Shown here piece after piece: positions 28,977 to 36,844 of a stretch of DNA of 40,930 nt (the first letter of the stretch is position 1; each line of letters starts with the position of its first letter). Origin of the DNA: a virus; the IMG/VR virus record IMGVR_UViG_3300031841_004169, positions 1 to 40,930 of that record; one strand, 5' to 3'. Position numbers and translations under genes: made by a program. The notes under the pieces were generated by a model. It worked only from the letters and a program-made list of their open reading frames with translations. It had not been told where the DNA came from and ran no database searches.

Positions 28977-29653
28977 TGAATCGAACTTTTGTTAATCATC
29001 TTGGTGAAATTGAACTAAAAAAGAAAGAGACTCCAGGTTGTCGTCTTTACGAATTGCCAAATGGTGACTGGGTGCCTTCGATCACCTCAGTCACCTCTTT
29101 CTATAACCGTGAAAAATTTATTAAATGGAGACAGAAAGTTGGTGAAGAGAAGGCGAATCAAATCACTAGAAAGGCTACGAGCCGCGGCACGGACTTCCAC
29201 GAAGTGGCCCAGGATTACCTTGAAGGAAAGTCGGTTGACTGGGAAAGTCATCTTCCCGCATCGAAGTTCATGTTCCACTCCTGCAAACCAATCCTTGATC
29301 GGATTGATAATATCCATGCTATCGAAAGGACCCTCTATAGTGAGTACCTTGGCATTGCTGGTAGGGTTGACTGTATTGCGGAGTTTGACGGTGAGCTTGC
29401 GGTTATTGACTTCAAAACTTCTGAGTATATTAAACCAGAAGAGTGGTTAGAAAACTACTTTGTGCAAGAGACTTTCTATGCATGTGCATATTATGAAATG
29501 ACTGGAATCCCAGTCAAAAAACTGATCACCATCATGCAGTGTCCTAATGGTGAGAACCATGTGTTTGACAAAAGGAACAAAGACGAGTATATTAAGCTAC
29601 TAGTTAAGTACATCAAGAAATTTGTTACTCATAGATCTTCAAATGCCGAATAA
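28976..29653 (+). CDS. Cas4/RecB-like PD-(D/E)XK exonuclease
   Basis: In the 225-residue protein, RGTDFHE (His75), GRVDCIAEFDGELAVIDFKT (Asp132; Asp145-Phe-Lys147) and QETFYACAYYE (QxxxY, Gln164 to Tyr168) form the RecB-like nuclease site. Unlike Cas4 it has no clear C-terminal cysteine cluster for an iron-sulfur centre. It sits before gp33 and gp59, so a role in recombination or host DNA degradation is likely. This gene is frequent in cyanophages. Confidence 0.88.
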   Translation: MNRTFVNHLGEIELKKKETPGCRLYELPNGDWVPSITSVTSFYNREKFIKWRQKVGEEKANQITRKATSRGTDFHEVAQDYLEGKSVDWESHLPASKFMFHSCKPILDRIDNIHAIERTLYSEYLGIAGRVDCIAEFDGELAVIDFKTSEYIKPEEWLENYFVQETFYACAYYEMTGIPVKKLITIMQCPNGENHVFDKRNKDEYIKLLVKYIKKFVTHRSSNAE

Positions 29654-29903
29654 AGAAGTAGACAAGGCTCTAAAAGACAAGTTTCTTTGTCAGACTAAGT
29701 TTACAAAAGATATTGAGAATCTCGTAAAGAACGATTCTGATTTCAATTACATCGACGCGATCGTTTACTATTGCGAAGAGAACAAGATTGAGTTAGAATC
29801 TGTTCCGAAGTTGATCTCTAAACCACTGAAAGAGAAACTCAAAGCTGAGGCCATTGATCTCAACTTCTTGAAACGTACATCCCGTGCTCGTTTGCCCCTG
29901 TGA
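29643..29903 (+). CDS. gp33: Late-transcription co-activator
   Basis: ATG 29643 (MPNKEVDKALKDKF) overlaps the exonuclease end. The 86-residue protein matches T4 gp33 in NYIDAIVYYCEENKI...PKLISKPLKEKLKAEAIDL, which follows the gp33 pattern of a YxEAtxxFLEEN helix and SGIIEKIQSEAID. It links the host RNA polymerase to the sliding clamp and, with gp55, activates late promoters. Expected targets are the TATAAATA and perhaps CTAAATA motifs here. Confidence 0.82.
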   Translation: MPNKEVDKALKDKFLCQTKFTKDIENLVKNDSDFNYIDAIVYYCEENKIELESVPKLISKPLKEKLKAEAIDLNFLKRTSRARLPL

Positions 29904-30304
29904 AACCACATCGACTTAGAGGACTCGCAAGTGAATACTTATTTGCCGCTAAGTATTATGAAACTATTGATGATGAAAAACACAGCCTTATAGTTCCCAC
30001 CCTAGATACTGGTTGGGATTTTATGGTGGTTTCTACTGGTATCAAACTTCAAGTAAAACGATTTACCAAAAATAAAAAGTACAACCCCTACAATCTTGAC
30101 ATGCGACGTAAACGTAACAGTGGTACGGGTAATTATACAGGTACGGAGTTTGACTACTTAGTCGTTCATGATACCAGTGCTGAAGTTGCAACGGATACTT
30201 TTATTATCAGTCATGTGTCTCAACTCATGGAAGATGATAAAATGGTACAGTCCAAAAGTATTAAAGCTTTGGTGCATGAAGGATTTGAAATTTTGACAGT
30301 GTAA
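29900..30304 (+). CDS. PD-(D/E)XK-like nuclease (134 aa)
   Basis: GTG 29900 starts in a GTGA overlap with gp33. A short restriction-like fold: GLASEYLFAAKYY (Glu12), DTGWDFMVV (Asp40) and KLQVKRF (Gln51-Val-Lys53), an E...D...QxK site as in small PD-(D/E)XK nucleases. T4 has no equivalent at this point between genes 33 and 59, so it may be a homing-type or repair nuclease (inference). Confidence 0.65.
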   Translation: MKPHRLRGLASEYLFAAKYYETIDDEKHSLIVPTLDTGWDFMVVSTGIKLQVKRFTKNKKYNPYNLDMRRKRNSGTGNYTGTEFDYLVVHDTSAEVATDTFIISHVSQLMEDDKMVQSKSIKALVHEGFEILTV

Positions 30305-30897
30305 TGAAAGTGACACCATTTGAAGTCTACACAACCTATCTTGGGATGAAGAATCATTTCACGAAGGATAAGTATGACTTTGTAAAATATTCTGGTAAGA
30401 CCCGTGCATCTGTCGCCTCGTTCAACAAACGTCGCGACAGATATTTTTTTGAGAGGATGTCCCGTAAGAAGGACGACCATGAGATTGTAAACTATTTCAT
30501 TGCAAACTTTACTTCTCATGATGACCCTGGTAAAGTTTGGATTGGAGAGATCATTCAAAATGGAGAAACTAACTTCAAAGAGTGGCAACGAAGAAACCAA
30601 TCGTTGTCCTACGTTTTCGGAAACGAAGTTGAAGGAATCTTTACAAGAGATAATTTCGACAGTTACTTCTTTACTCAAGGCCAACACCCGAAGATTCTGA
30701 AGTCTTTCCTGAAGAAAGAAATCAGTTTGGAGACTCTTGTCATTCTTGATAAGATTCTAGGGTTTAGAGCTCATTTTGATAAGAAACTGGATGACCCTAT
30801 CTGGGGTACGGTTTCCCTTAAAATGAAGAAGTATGCATCCTTTCTAAATATCGATGTGTTCAAGTTTAAAAGAATCTTAAAGGAGAAACTACTATGA
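30304..30897 (+). CDS. gp59: Replicative helicase loader
   Basis: The 197-residue protein begins MKVTPFEVYTTYLGMKNHFT and fits T4 gp59 in length (217 aa there), its basic FFERMSRKKDDHEIVNYFIA region and its position just before gene 32. gp59 places the gp41 helicase on gp32-coated forks. TAATG overlap with the nuclease before it; a CTAAATA near 30844 lies within the gene. Confidence 0.88.
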   Translation: MKVTPFEVYTTYLGMKNHFTKDKYDFVKYSGKTRASVASFNKRRDRYFFERMSRKKDDHEIVNYFIANFTSHDDPGKVWIGEIIQNGETNFKEWQRRNQSLSYVFGNEVEGIFTRDNFDSYFFTQGQHPKILKSFLKKEISLETLVILDKILGFRAHFDKKLDDPIWGTVSLKMKKYASFLNIDVFKFKRILKEKLL

Positions 30898-31235
30898 GTT
30901 TTCTTGACAGTGAATATGTTCGTGCTTCCCTTGTGGATATCAATGAACTTCAAGAAGACATTTACAGTGACATCATGAAGTTTCCATCCATGACAGATAC
31001 TGAAAAGTATGAACACATTTCTAAGTTGGAATCCCTTCTGGAAAAACAAAAGATTATGTACACTCGGGTAGCCCTGAGTGATGATCCAGAAGCGATCCAG
31101 ATCAAAGAGAACATCGTCAACGCAGCCAAAATGCTAGGTGTCCCAGGAGAGGTGGATCCTGGAACTCTCTTTGATAGTATGTACCAGACGATCAGTCGTC
31201 TGAAAGGGATGTTGGAAGAGACTCTTGACGATTGA
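30894..31235 (+). CDS. DUF1825 family protein (113 aa)
   Basis: MSFLDSEYVRASLVDINELQ and a helical, acidic body (KYEHISKLESLLEKQKIMYT) resemble DUF1825, a family found in cyanobacteria and cyanophages. Its role is unknown. It is coupled to gp59 by ATGA and lies just before the gp32 promoter, with the -35 element inside its last codons. Confidence 0.75.
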   Translation: MSFLDSEYVRASLVDINELQEDIYSDIMKFPSMTDTEKYEHISKLESLLEKQKIMYTRVALSDDPEAIQIKENIVNAAKMLGVPGEVDPGTLFDSMYQTISRLKGMLEETLDD

Positions 31236-31253
31236 GTCGGAGTCTGTTACGAT
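31225..31253 (+). promoter_or_regulatory. Sigma-70-like promoter for gp32
   Basis: TTGACG (31225-31230), 17 bases, TACGAT (31248-31253). A 50-base leader with an AGG-type ribosome site leads to the gp32 ATG at 31304. Fits strong early/middle expression of the single-stranded DNA binding protein. Confidence 0.65.
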
Positions 31254-31303
31254 ATCTCTGCCACCAAAAAGGCCAAATCCAAACCAAATCCGAGGTAATC
31301 CGA

Positions 31304-32239
31304 ATGTCTTTTGCCGATCTTAAGAAACAGTCCAAACTGGGTTCCCTGACCTCTAAACTGGTCAAGGAAGTTGAGAAGATGAATACACCTGCAGGTGGTG
31401 ATGACCGTCTGTGGAAGCCTGAGATGGACAAGTCCGGCAATGGTTACGCCGTTGTGCGTTTCCTCCCCGCACCTGAGGGTGAAGATCTCCCCTGGGTGAA
31501 ACTGTACAAACACGCCTTCCAAGGTCCTGGCGGTTGGTACATCGAGAACTCCCTGACCACTCTGGGTCAGAAGGATCCCGTGTCTGAACTGAACACTACT
31601 CTTTGGAACAACGGGACTGATGCAGGTAAAGAAGAAGCCCGCAAACAGAAACGTAAACTGGAATATTACTCCAACATCTATGTTGTGAAGGATCCTGCGA
31701 ACCCTCAGAACGAAGGTCGTGTGATGCTCTACAAGTATGGTAAGAAGATCTTTGACAAGATCATGGCTGCAATGCAACCTGAGTTTGAAGACGAAGAACC
31801 AATCAACCCCTTCGATTTCTGGCAGGGTGCAGACTTCAAGATCAAGATCAAGAAGGTTGCAGGTTACTGGAACTATGATTCCTCTGAGTTTGCACGTCAA
31901 GCTCCTCTTCTGGATGGTGATGATGATGCACTCGAAGCTCTGTGGAAACAACAACACTCTCTCGCAGAACTGGTTGCTGCAGACAAGTTCAAGGACTACG
32001 ATGCTCTGAAGAAGCGTCTGGACTATGTTCTTGGTGTTCGTGGTGTTCCCAAGATGCAAGATCAAGAGACTGTCGAAGAGGAACAGGCTTTTGAACGCGA
32101 ACGTCGTGGTGAAGGTCTGAACAGTATGAGTGAAGATCGTGGTAACTTCAACTCCCCTGACATCACTTTCAGTTCTCCTTCCCGTGATGAAGATGAAGAT
32201 GATGCACTGTCTTACTTCCAGAAACTTGCTGAGGAGTGA
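31304..32239 (+). CDS. gp32: Single-stranded DNA binding protein
   Basis: ATG 31304 (MSFADLKKQSKLGSLTSKL) has the basic LAST-like N-terminus for cooperativity; an upstream in-frame codon at 31232 was rejected. The 311-residue protein includes the FLPAPEGEDLPWVKLYKHAF core, an acidic RDEDEDDALSYFQKLAEE C-terminus and the GYWNYDSSEFA segment. It coats single-stranded DNA in replication, recombination and repair. It has no cysteine at all, so the zinc site of T4 gp32 is absent. Confidence 0.97.
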   Translation: MSFADLKKQSKLGSLTSKLVKEVEKMNTPAGGDDRLWKPEMDKSGNGYAVVRFLPAPEGEDLPWVKLYKHAFQGPGGWYIENSLTTLGQKDPVSELNTTLWNNGTDAGKEEARKQKRKLEYYSNIYVVKDPANPQNEGRVMLYKYGKKIFDKIMAAMQPEFEDEEPINPFDFWQGADFKIKIKKVAGYWNYDSSEFARQAPLLDGDDDALEALWKQQHSLAELVAADKFKDYDALKKRLDYVLGVRGVPKMQDQETVEEEQAFERERRGEGLNSMSEDRGNFNSPDITFSSPSRDEDEDDALSYFQKLAEE

Positions 32240-32241
32240 TC

Positions 32242-32466
32242 ATGAAAACTCTTTCACTGGAAGACTATCAAAATGCTGGTGAACAGTTTTGGCCCAAGTA
32301 TTGGTACGTTGCCAAAGAACTGGGTGAAACTGCAAAACCAGAAGACATCTTGAAGGTCATGGAAGCTGTTGGTGGTGTCGCTCTCAAACTCAAACAAGAG
32401 GAAGAGACGGCACCCTTCGGTTTCAATAAAAAATCAGAGGAATCAAATGATGATGCGTCGAGCTAA
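32242..32466 (+). CDS. Small protein after gp32 (74 aa)
   Basis: ATG 32242 follows GAGGAG closely; a GTG two codons upstream is also in frame. MKTLSLEDYQNAGEQFWPKY, then a helical VAKELGETAKPEDILKVMEA and an acidic end. It is probably co-transcribed with gp32. Function unknown. Confidence 0.7.
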   Translation: MKTLSLEDYQNAGEQFWPKYWYVAKELGETAKPEDILKVMEAVGGVALKLKQEEETAPFGFNKKSEESNDDASS

Positions 32467-32542
32467 AAGTTATACTACTGATGAACTGAAACAGATTGCT
32501 GTTGAAGTTCTTGAAGAGTTGAAACGTAGAGGTGAAATCTGA
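32447..32542 (+). CDS. Tiny helical protein (31 aa)
   Basis: ATG 32447, the first of three ATG codons, follows AGAGG by six bases: MMMRRAKSYTTDELKQIAVE, then VLEELKRRGEI. One amphipathic helix. It overlaps both neighbours and shares their orientation. Confidence 0.5.
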   Translation: MMMRRAKSYTTDELKQIAVEVLEELKRRGEI

Positions 32543-32673
32543 TGGGTGATGTAGTTGATGTATGGACGAAACTCAGTTATGGAGAAGGGTTTCTCTTCTC
32601 CCTCTGGGTCATCGGAATGTATTATATTAAACTCCGAATGGATCGATATTTTGGAGGCCACCAAAAACGCTAA
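32542..32673 (+). CDS. Tiny membrane protein (43 aa)
   Basis: ATG 32542 overlaps the previous stop (TGATGG). MGDVVDVWTKLSYGEGFLFS then LWVIGMYYIKLRMDRYFGGH and QKR. One membrane helix (about residues 16-32) with a basic tail. It is the last plus-strand gene before the convergent baseplate genes. Confidence 0.55.
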   Translation: MGDVVDVWTKLSYGEGFLFSLWVIGMYYIKLRMDRYFGGHQKR

Positions 32674-32695
32674 AGGCTTCCAAAAATAGCGGAAA

Positions 32696-32731
32696 AAAAA
32701 TCCCTGGCTATTTTGGTGGCCAGGGATTTTT
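32696..32731. terminator. Bidirectional rho-independent terminator
   Basis: A perfect 13-bp inverted repeat AAAAATCCCTGGC/GCCAGGGATTTTT (32696-32708/32719-32731) has A-runs and T-runs on both flanks. It ends the gp32 transcripts on the plus strand and the gp53 transcript on the minus strand. Confidence 0.9.
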
Positions 32732-33388
32732 CTATTTTCCAGTGATTCTGATCGGTTCTGTCTTCTTGAGGGTTTTTGAGATATAGTTAGAATTTGGTGT
32801 ATATCGCATAATTTCCTTCATGTCATTAATTACTTGTGGAAGTAAATCTCTACGAATAAGTTGAATATTTCGTTTTGCGTCATTTCGACGTAATTCGTTT
32901 TCAAAGACTGAAACCGACTTGATAGGTGATATTTTCTTCAGTTCATTACCAATAGTGTAGTTGACATAAAAGTCTTCTTCTACAACTTTTCCTGCGGGCA
33001 CGACCAGGTTGTTTTTATAGTCTCTCCACTCAATAGTTTCATAATGATGTATTGAAACAAGTTCTTGTTGAGTGTATTTTTCATTAAGAAGAATATTCAA
33101 ATCATATTCAGTTATGGGCCATTCGGTGCGAATGTCGGTAATATTATTAGATGTTAGAACAACCCAATCATAGTTTGCACTTCCGTAAAACTTTTCTGCA
33201 ACTTGATCTGGTCTGTCTCCACCTTCAATCTTATATTTTTCAAAAAGTGTAGCTACTGCAGAATAATCTTCTCTAAGTTTTGCACGACGAAATAAGTTCT
33301 TTACTTCAACAGTAGTTCTACTACTGTCTCTGTCTTTAAGTAAAGAACTGTAGTTTAAGTTTGGAAGATAAGAAAAATAGTTAGACAT
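32732..33388 (-). CDS. gp53: Baseplate wedge protein
   Basis: The 218-residue protein begins MSNYFSYLPNLNYSSLLKDR and carries DRPDQVAEKFYGSANYDWVV, the T4 gp53 pattern that joins wedges into the ring. A following LNEKYTQQELVSIHHYETIE is also typical. It is the last gene of the minus-strand baseplate/head cluster and abuts the terminator. Confidence 0.9.
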   Translation of the reverse strand: MSNYFSYLPNLNYSSLLKDRDSSRTTVEVKNLFRRAKLREDYSAVATLFEKYKIEGGDRPDQVAEKFYGSANYDWVVLTSNNITDIRTEWPITEYDLNILLNEKYTQQELVSIHHYETIEWRDYKNNLVVPAGKVVEEDFYVNYTIGNELKKISPIKSVSVFENELRRNDAKRNIQLIRRDLLPQVINDMKEIMRYTPNSNYISKTLKKTEPIRITGK

Positions 33389-34842
33389 TAGAATCCTACG
33401 TCATCGTAAGCAAAACCACTATTTTCATAATCTTCTTCGTAGATGGGAACAAGTTCTCTAAACTGCATTGTTACTAATGTAGTTACTGGTTGAGAGTCTG
33501 GACCATAAGAAGCCCAACGTCCTGATCCTCCAGAATAATCAACATTCAGAGATGTTAATGCACAGGTTTTAAATTTATTTAATCCTTTTATCTCTTCGTT
33601 AGTTGTAGAACCTCTTCTGTATTGTAATCTGAATACATCAGGAGTTCCTAAAAGAAGATTGTCACCACTTTGACGTGCAAAAATATTTCCTTCAATCTGT
33701 CCTGGATTTCTTTTCACTGCCATGCTTCTTTTCAAAACACGGATAATTCTTCTAACCCTTGCTGCTTCTGATTTACTTCTTGGAGTAAATCTTATGTTAA
33801 ATGCAAAATCTCTAAGTCCAGGACCTTGGAAAAGAAGTTCAAGATTTGGATTTTCTACAGCGCCAGTAGTTCTGGCAATGACTTGACCGACATCAACATT
33901 TAAACCGATTGTATTCGCTAAGGATGCAGCACCTTTAAGTAAAAACTTTCTCTTGACATATCCAGAACCTGCCATAGCGCGACCAGCACCTAATAATCCA
34001 GCTCCAGCATCTTTAGCTGTTTCTACTATTTTGTTCAAAGCATCACCCAGACCTCCAAAGTCTTTTGCTTTTAAGAATGCTTGTGCTGTTGGATTAAACA
34101 ATTCTCCAGTCACACCACTCATTTCAGCCTCACCAAAACCAACTTGAGTATTATCTGCAATACCGTTTGGCATTGGAATGATGATTGTTTCTTTTAGTTG
34201 TGCATTTCTTGTTCTTACAAATTGACCAGAAGTTTGTTCGTTAATCTTAGGTAAATTTTTAGCCGGAACATAAGTTGCAACCGTAATTGCCATATGATCT
34301 TGAACCTTCAAGTCCATATCAATGGGATACTTTAAAACACTTGAAGGTGCAGCTCCACTTCCGCCTGATAGTAGTTCTGGTGGTTTTCCAAAATCATTCC
34401 CAAATCCAAGGTTTAAATTTAGATCATATGCCTCATTGCCAGGTCCATAGTTGGAATCATCTAAAAGAGTTGCAGAGTTTTCAGAATTAAAGGTTCTCCA
34501 AGCATCTCCATATTTGCCATCAAGATATTCTTGTTGTTCTCCAGAACCAAGATTTTTCCATAATAATTCTTGACCTTCGTATCTATATTTTTCTGCTATA
34601 CCAAGAGGATTTTCTCCAGAAAAATATTTTGCGATTTGTGCATCAGTAATGTTAGAAAGGGATGGATACTGATTTCTATTCAGATTTTTAAGATCCTCTG
34701 TGTAGACTGCATCTCCTTTAGGATCATTACTTTGTTGGTATTGTTCTGCACTTGCACCATATAGGGTGTAATTTACCTTATCAAGATCTACCGCAATGTA
34801 AGATCTGGTTTTGTCGTTATATGCACCGTATACAAAAGCCAT
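33388..34842 (-). CDS. gp48: Baseplate tail-tube cap protein
   Basis: ATG 34842 is chosen; a GTG one codon upstream also fits, and the start overlaps the previous stop as TGATG. The protein (MAFVYGAYNDKTRSYIAVDL at the start, 484 aa) is longer than T4 gp48 (364 aa), with an N-terminal insertion. The C-terminal part, AFNIRFTPRSKSEAARVRRI and VTTLVTMQFRELVP, matches the gp48/gp54 tube-cap fold, on which the tail tube is built. Its stop overlaps the gp53 start. Confidence 0.78.
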   Translation of the reverse strand: MAFVYGAYNDKTRSYIAVDLDKVNYTLYGASAEQYQQSNDPKGDAVYTEDLKNLNRNQYPSLSNITDAQIAKYFSGENPLGIAEKYRYEGQELLWKNLGSGEQQEYLDGKYGDAWRTFNSENSATLLDDSNYGPGNEAYDLNLNLGFGNDFGKPPELLSGGSGAAPSSVLKYPIDMDLKVQDHMAITVATYVPAKNLPKINEQTSGQFVRTRNAQLKETIIIPMPNGIADNTQVGFGEAEMSGVTGELFNPTAQAFLKAKDFGGLGDALNKIVETAKDAGAGLLGAGRAMAGSGYVKRKFLLKGAASLANTIGLNVDVGQVIARTTGAVENPNLELLFQGPGLRDFAFNIRFTPRSKSEAARVRRIIRVLKRSMAVKRNPGQIEGNIFARQSGDNLLLGTPDVFRLQYRRGSTTNEEIKGLNKFKTCALTSLNVDYSGGSGRWASYGPDSQPVTTLVTMQFRELVPIYEEDYENSGFAYDDVGF

Positions 34843-35351
34843 CACTCACCCCTCCATACGCGATACGAAGGGAATCTGTTTCCTGTGGATGTTTTTACGA
34901 ATTCTTCGGTTGGTAACATGGATACGTCTGCCATCTCAGATTCTGGGATTCTCATCATGTTACCTTGTACCCCTTCAAACTGATATCTATGAATAGACTT
35001 ATTGGGTACAGTTATACCATCTCCACTATTTATTAAGCCTTTTGCAACAACTTCTCTTAATTTAGGTGCCAAGTAGTGCATATTTGCTGCGATGAACCCA
35101 TTTTTGTCAACACTCATAACATAACCAACTGGATATTGGTCATAATATTGCAGTCTGTCTGGTTTCGTTGCGTTATAATTGAAGAAATACATCTCACCAA
35201 CTTGCACTGGTCCAGATTCTTTACCAAATGAACCTGGATCATCATATTCTTCACCTTGATAGTTTGCAAGAGTTTCTACCAAAGCATCACGATACTGACG
35301 ACGTGAACCTTTTGCTCCTACTTTAGATTTGACAACAGAAAAGATACTCAT
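34842..35351 (-). CDS. Virion-associated protein of unknown function (169 aa)
   Basis: MSIFSVVKSKVGAKGSRRQY begins a soluble protein with beta-rich segments (VGEMYFFNYNATKPDRLQYY, PVGYVMSVDKNGFIAANMHY). ATGA overlap with gp4 and TGATG with gp48 put it in the head/baseplate cluster, and it seems conserved in cyanophages between these genes. A structural or assembly role is inferred. Confidence 0.7.
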   Translation of the reverse strand: MSIFSVVKSKVGAKGSRRQYRDALVETLANYQGEEYDDPGSFGKESGPVQVGEMYFFNYNATKPDRLQYYDQYPVGYVMSVDKNGFIAANMHYLAPKLREVVAKGLINSGDGITVPNKSIHRYQFEGVQGNMMRIPESEMADVSMLPTEEFVKTSTGNRFPSYRVWRGE

Positions 35352-35788
35352 TTAATACCTAACTCTTTTTCTGTAAAGATTTTAAATTCCCAAAGTCTAT
35401 CTTTGCAGTATTCTCTTGCAGCCTCCCACTTTGCTTGATTCGTGCCCCAAGTGTAAACCTCATTCAACCAAGTCTTTGTTTTCTTGGGTGGATTAACGTC
35501 TGGTTGTTTGCATTGTTTGGCTGGTTTGATTTCAACCATCACCCTGCGAATGTCACCCTTTGAATCTTTATATTTGATCATAAAATCTGGAAAGTATCGA
35601 TGCCACTTTCCATCAACAGGTGATTTATATGGAATTGCGATTTCTTCACTCTGCCATTGAATCACGGCATCATTCTTATCACAGTAAACCATAAACTTTC
35701 GTTCCCAAAGAGAACGATACACTATCTGTGTGGGATCACCTTTGTACTTTTGTGGATTTGATGGTTTGAATCTTCCACTATAAGCCAT
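35348..35788 (-). CDS. gp4: Head completion protein
   Basis: MAYSGRFKPSNPQKYKGDPT and YRSLWERKFMVYCDKNDAVI match T4 gp4 closely. RYFPDFMIKY (Asp68) and VMVEIKPAKQ (Glu86, Lys88) form a PD-(D/E)XK-type nuclease site, thought to trim DNA ends when the head is completed. At 146 residues the length is normal. It is first in the minus-strand operon, with a CTAAATA motif (35815-35821, minus strand) 26 bases upstream. Confidence 0.95.
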   Translation of the reverse strand: MAYSGRFKPSNPQKYKGDPTQIVYRSLWERKFMVYCDKNDAVIQWQSEEIAIPYKSPVDGKWHRYFPDFMIKYKDSKGDIRRVMVEIKPAKQCKQPDVNPPKKTKTWLNEVYTWGTNQAKWEAAREYCKDRLWEFKIFTEKELGIK

Positions 35789-35795
35789 CTAAATA
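35789..35795 (+). promoter_or_regulatory. CTAAATA motif, plus-strand, for the 35829 gene
   Basis: CTAAATA lies directly after the start of gp4 (read outward) and 33 bases before the plus-strand ATG at 35829. With the minus-strand copy at 35815-35821 it forms a pair of overlapping divergent candidates. Confidence 0.5.
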
Positions 35796-35814
35796 ACCAT
35801 AACAAGCCTTCTAA

Positions 35815-35821
35815 TATTTAG
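35815..35821 (-). promoter_or_regulatory. CTAAATA motif, minus-strand, for gp4
   Basis: The minus strand reads CTAAATA here, 26 bases upstream of the gp4 start at 35788. The two facing copies leave just 19 bases between them. Confidence 0.5.
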
Positions 35822-35828
35822 AGCCGTT

Positions 35829-36821
35829 ATGGCAATCAACAGATATCGCGGTGGTAGATATAAGATTGATGATATCAAGAGTCGTTTTTCAACGGTTGCT
35901 CTTGATAATGAATATCAGGTGTTCTTTTCCCTTAATGAAATTATAGGTAGAGAAGCTACACAACTTGGTATTAGTCAAAGTTTTTTGACTGAAGATCTTG
36001 GACTGTATGTTGCTGATGCAGTGTTACCTGGATCCTCTTTTGCTGATATTGAGGTTGCAGGTGATCGTCAGGGTATTACTGAAAGAAATGCTTTCAATAG
36101 AATTTATGATGATGTGACTTTTAGTTTCTATGTTGATAGAAATTATGATGTTCTAAGATTTTTTGAATCTTGGATTCAATTTATCAATCCTCTGTATAGT
36201 AGTTCTACTGGTTTAGCTGAAAACCAAATCACAAAGTTTAATTATCCAGATGACTATAAATGTGAGATGGTGATTACAAAATTCAACCGTGATTTGAAAG
36301 GTAAAAGTGTTGAAATTGGTTTTGCGAATGGACTTGGTAACAATAGAGATCAATTGAGTTATAGATTCTTTCGTGCATGGCCTTACTCTCTTGCTTCTAC
36401 ACCTGTAAGTTATCAGGGAATGAATATTTTAAGGTGTAACGTAACATTTAGATACGATCGATATATTGTAAGTGAAGTAACTAAACTTAGAAGACCTCTG
36501 AGTGGAGAACGTGTTAGAAATATCTCTGATCCAGTAACTTCTGTTCCCCCAACTGCATCGACAACATCACCAACATCGCCAACATCTTCGTCTGAAAATA
36601 CAACTACTCCAGCTCCAACAGTTACAGATAATGAAGATACTTCTACTGTAGCTACGCCACCTATTGATGGTAATTACGGAAATACAAATGGACCTGGTAC
36701 GGATTTTGTTGCTACAGATCCTGCGGTTGGATATAGACCAACAGCTAATGATGGTCCACTTTTACTCCCTAACGGCAAACCTGCTTATGGACCAGATGGT
36801 AAGCTTCAATCTATGTTCTAA
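35829..36821 (+). CDS. Tail-tube-fold baseplate protein (gp54-like)
   Basis: Residues 1 to about 225 have the tube-protein fold: LYVADAVLPGSSFADIEVAG, DDVTFSFYVDRNYDVLRFFE and FRAWPYSLASTPVSYQGMNI followed by LRCNVTFRYDRYIV. T4 gp54 and gp19 share this pattern, and gp54 is the tube initiator. Residues about 238-275 are a Thr/Ser/Pro linker (repeated TSPTS-like) followed by a Gly/Pro-rich tail, not found in T4 gp54. It could be gp54 with an added surface tail or a related paralogue. Confidence 0.6.
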   Translation: MAINRYRGGRYKIDDIKSRFSTVALDNEYQVFFSLNEIIGREATQLGISQSFLTEDLGLYVADAVLPGSSFADIEVAGDRQGITERNAFNRIYDDVTFSFYVDRNYDVLRFFESWIQFINPLYSSSTGLAENQITKFNYPDDYKCEMVITKFNRDLKGKSVEIGFANGLGNNRDQLSYRFFRAWPYSLASTPVSYQGMNILRCNVTFRYDRYIVSEVTKLRRPLSGERVRNISDPVTSVPPTASTTSPTSPTSSSENTTTPAPTVTDNEDTSTVATPPIDGNYGNTNGPGTDFVATDPAVGYRPTANDGPLLLPNGKPAYGPDGKLQSMF

Positions 36822-36824
36822 ATA
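36818..36824 (+). promoter_or_regulatory. CTAAATA motif upstream of gp26
   Basis: CTAAATA overlaps the stop of the preceding gene and lies 20 bases before the gp26 ATG. Confidence 0.45.
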
Positions 36825-36844
36825 ATATCACTGACTGACTCATT

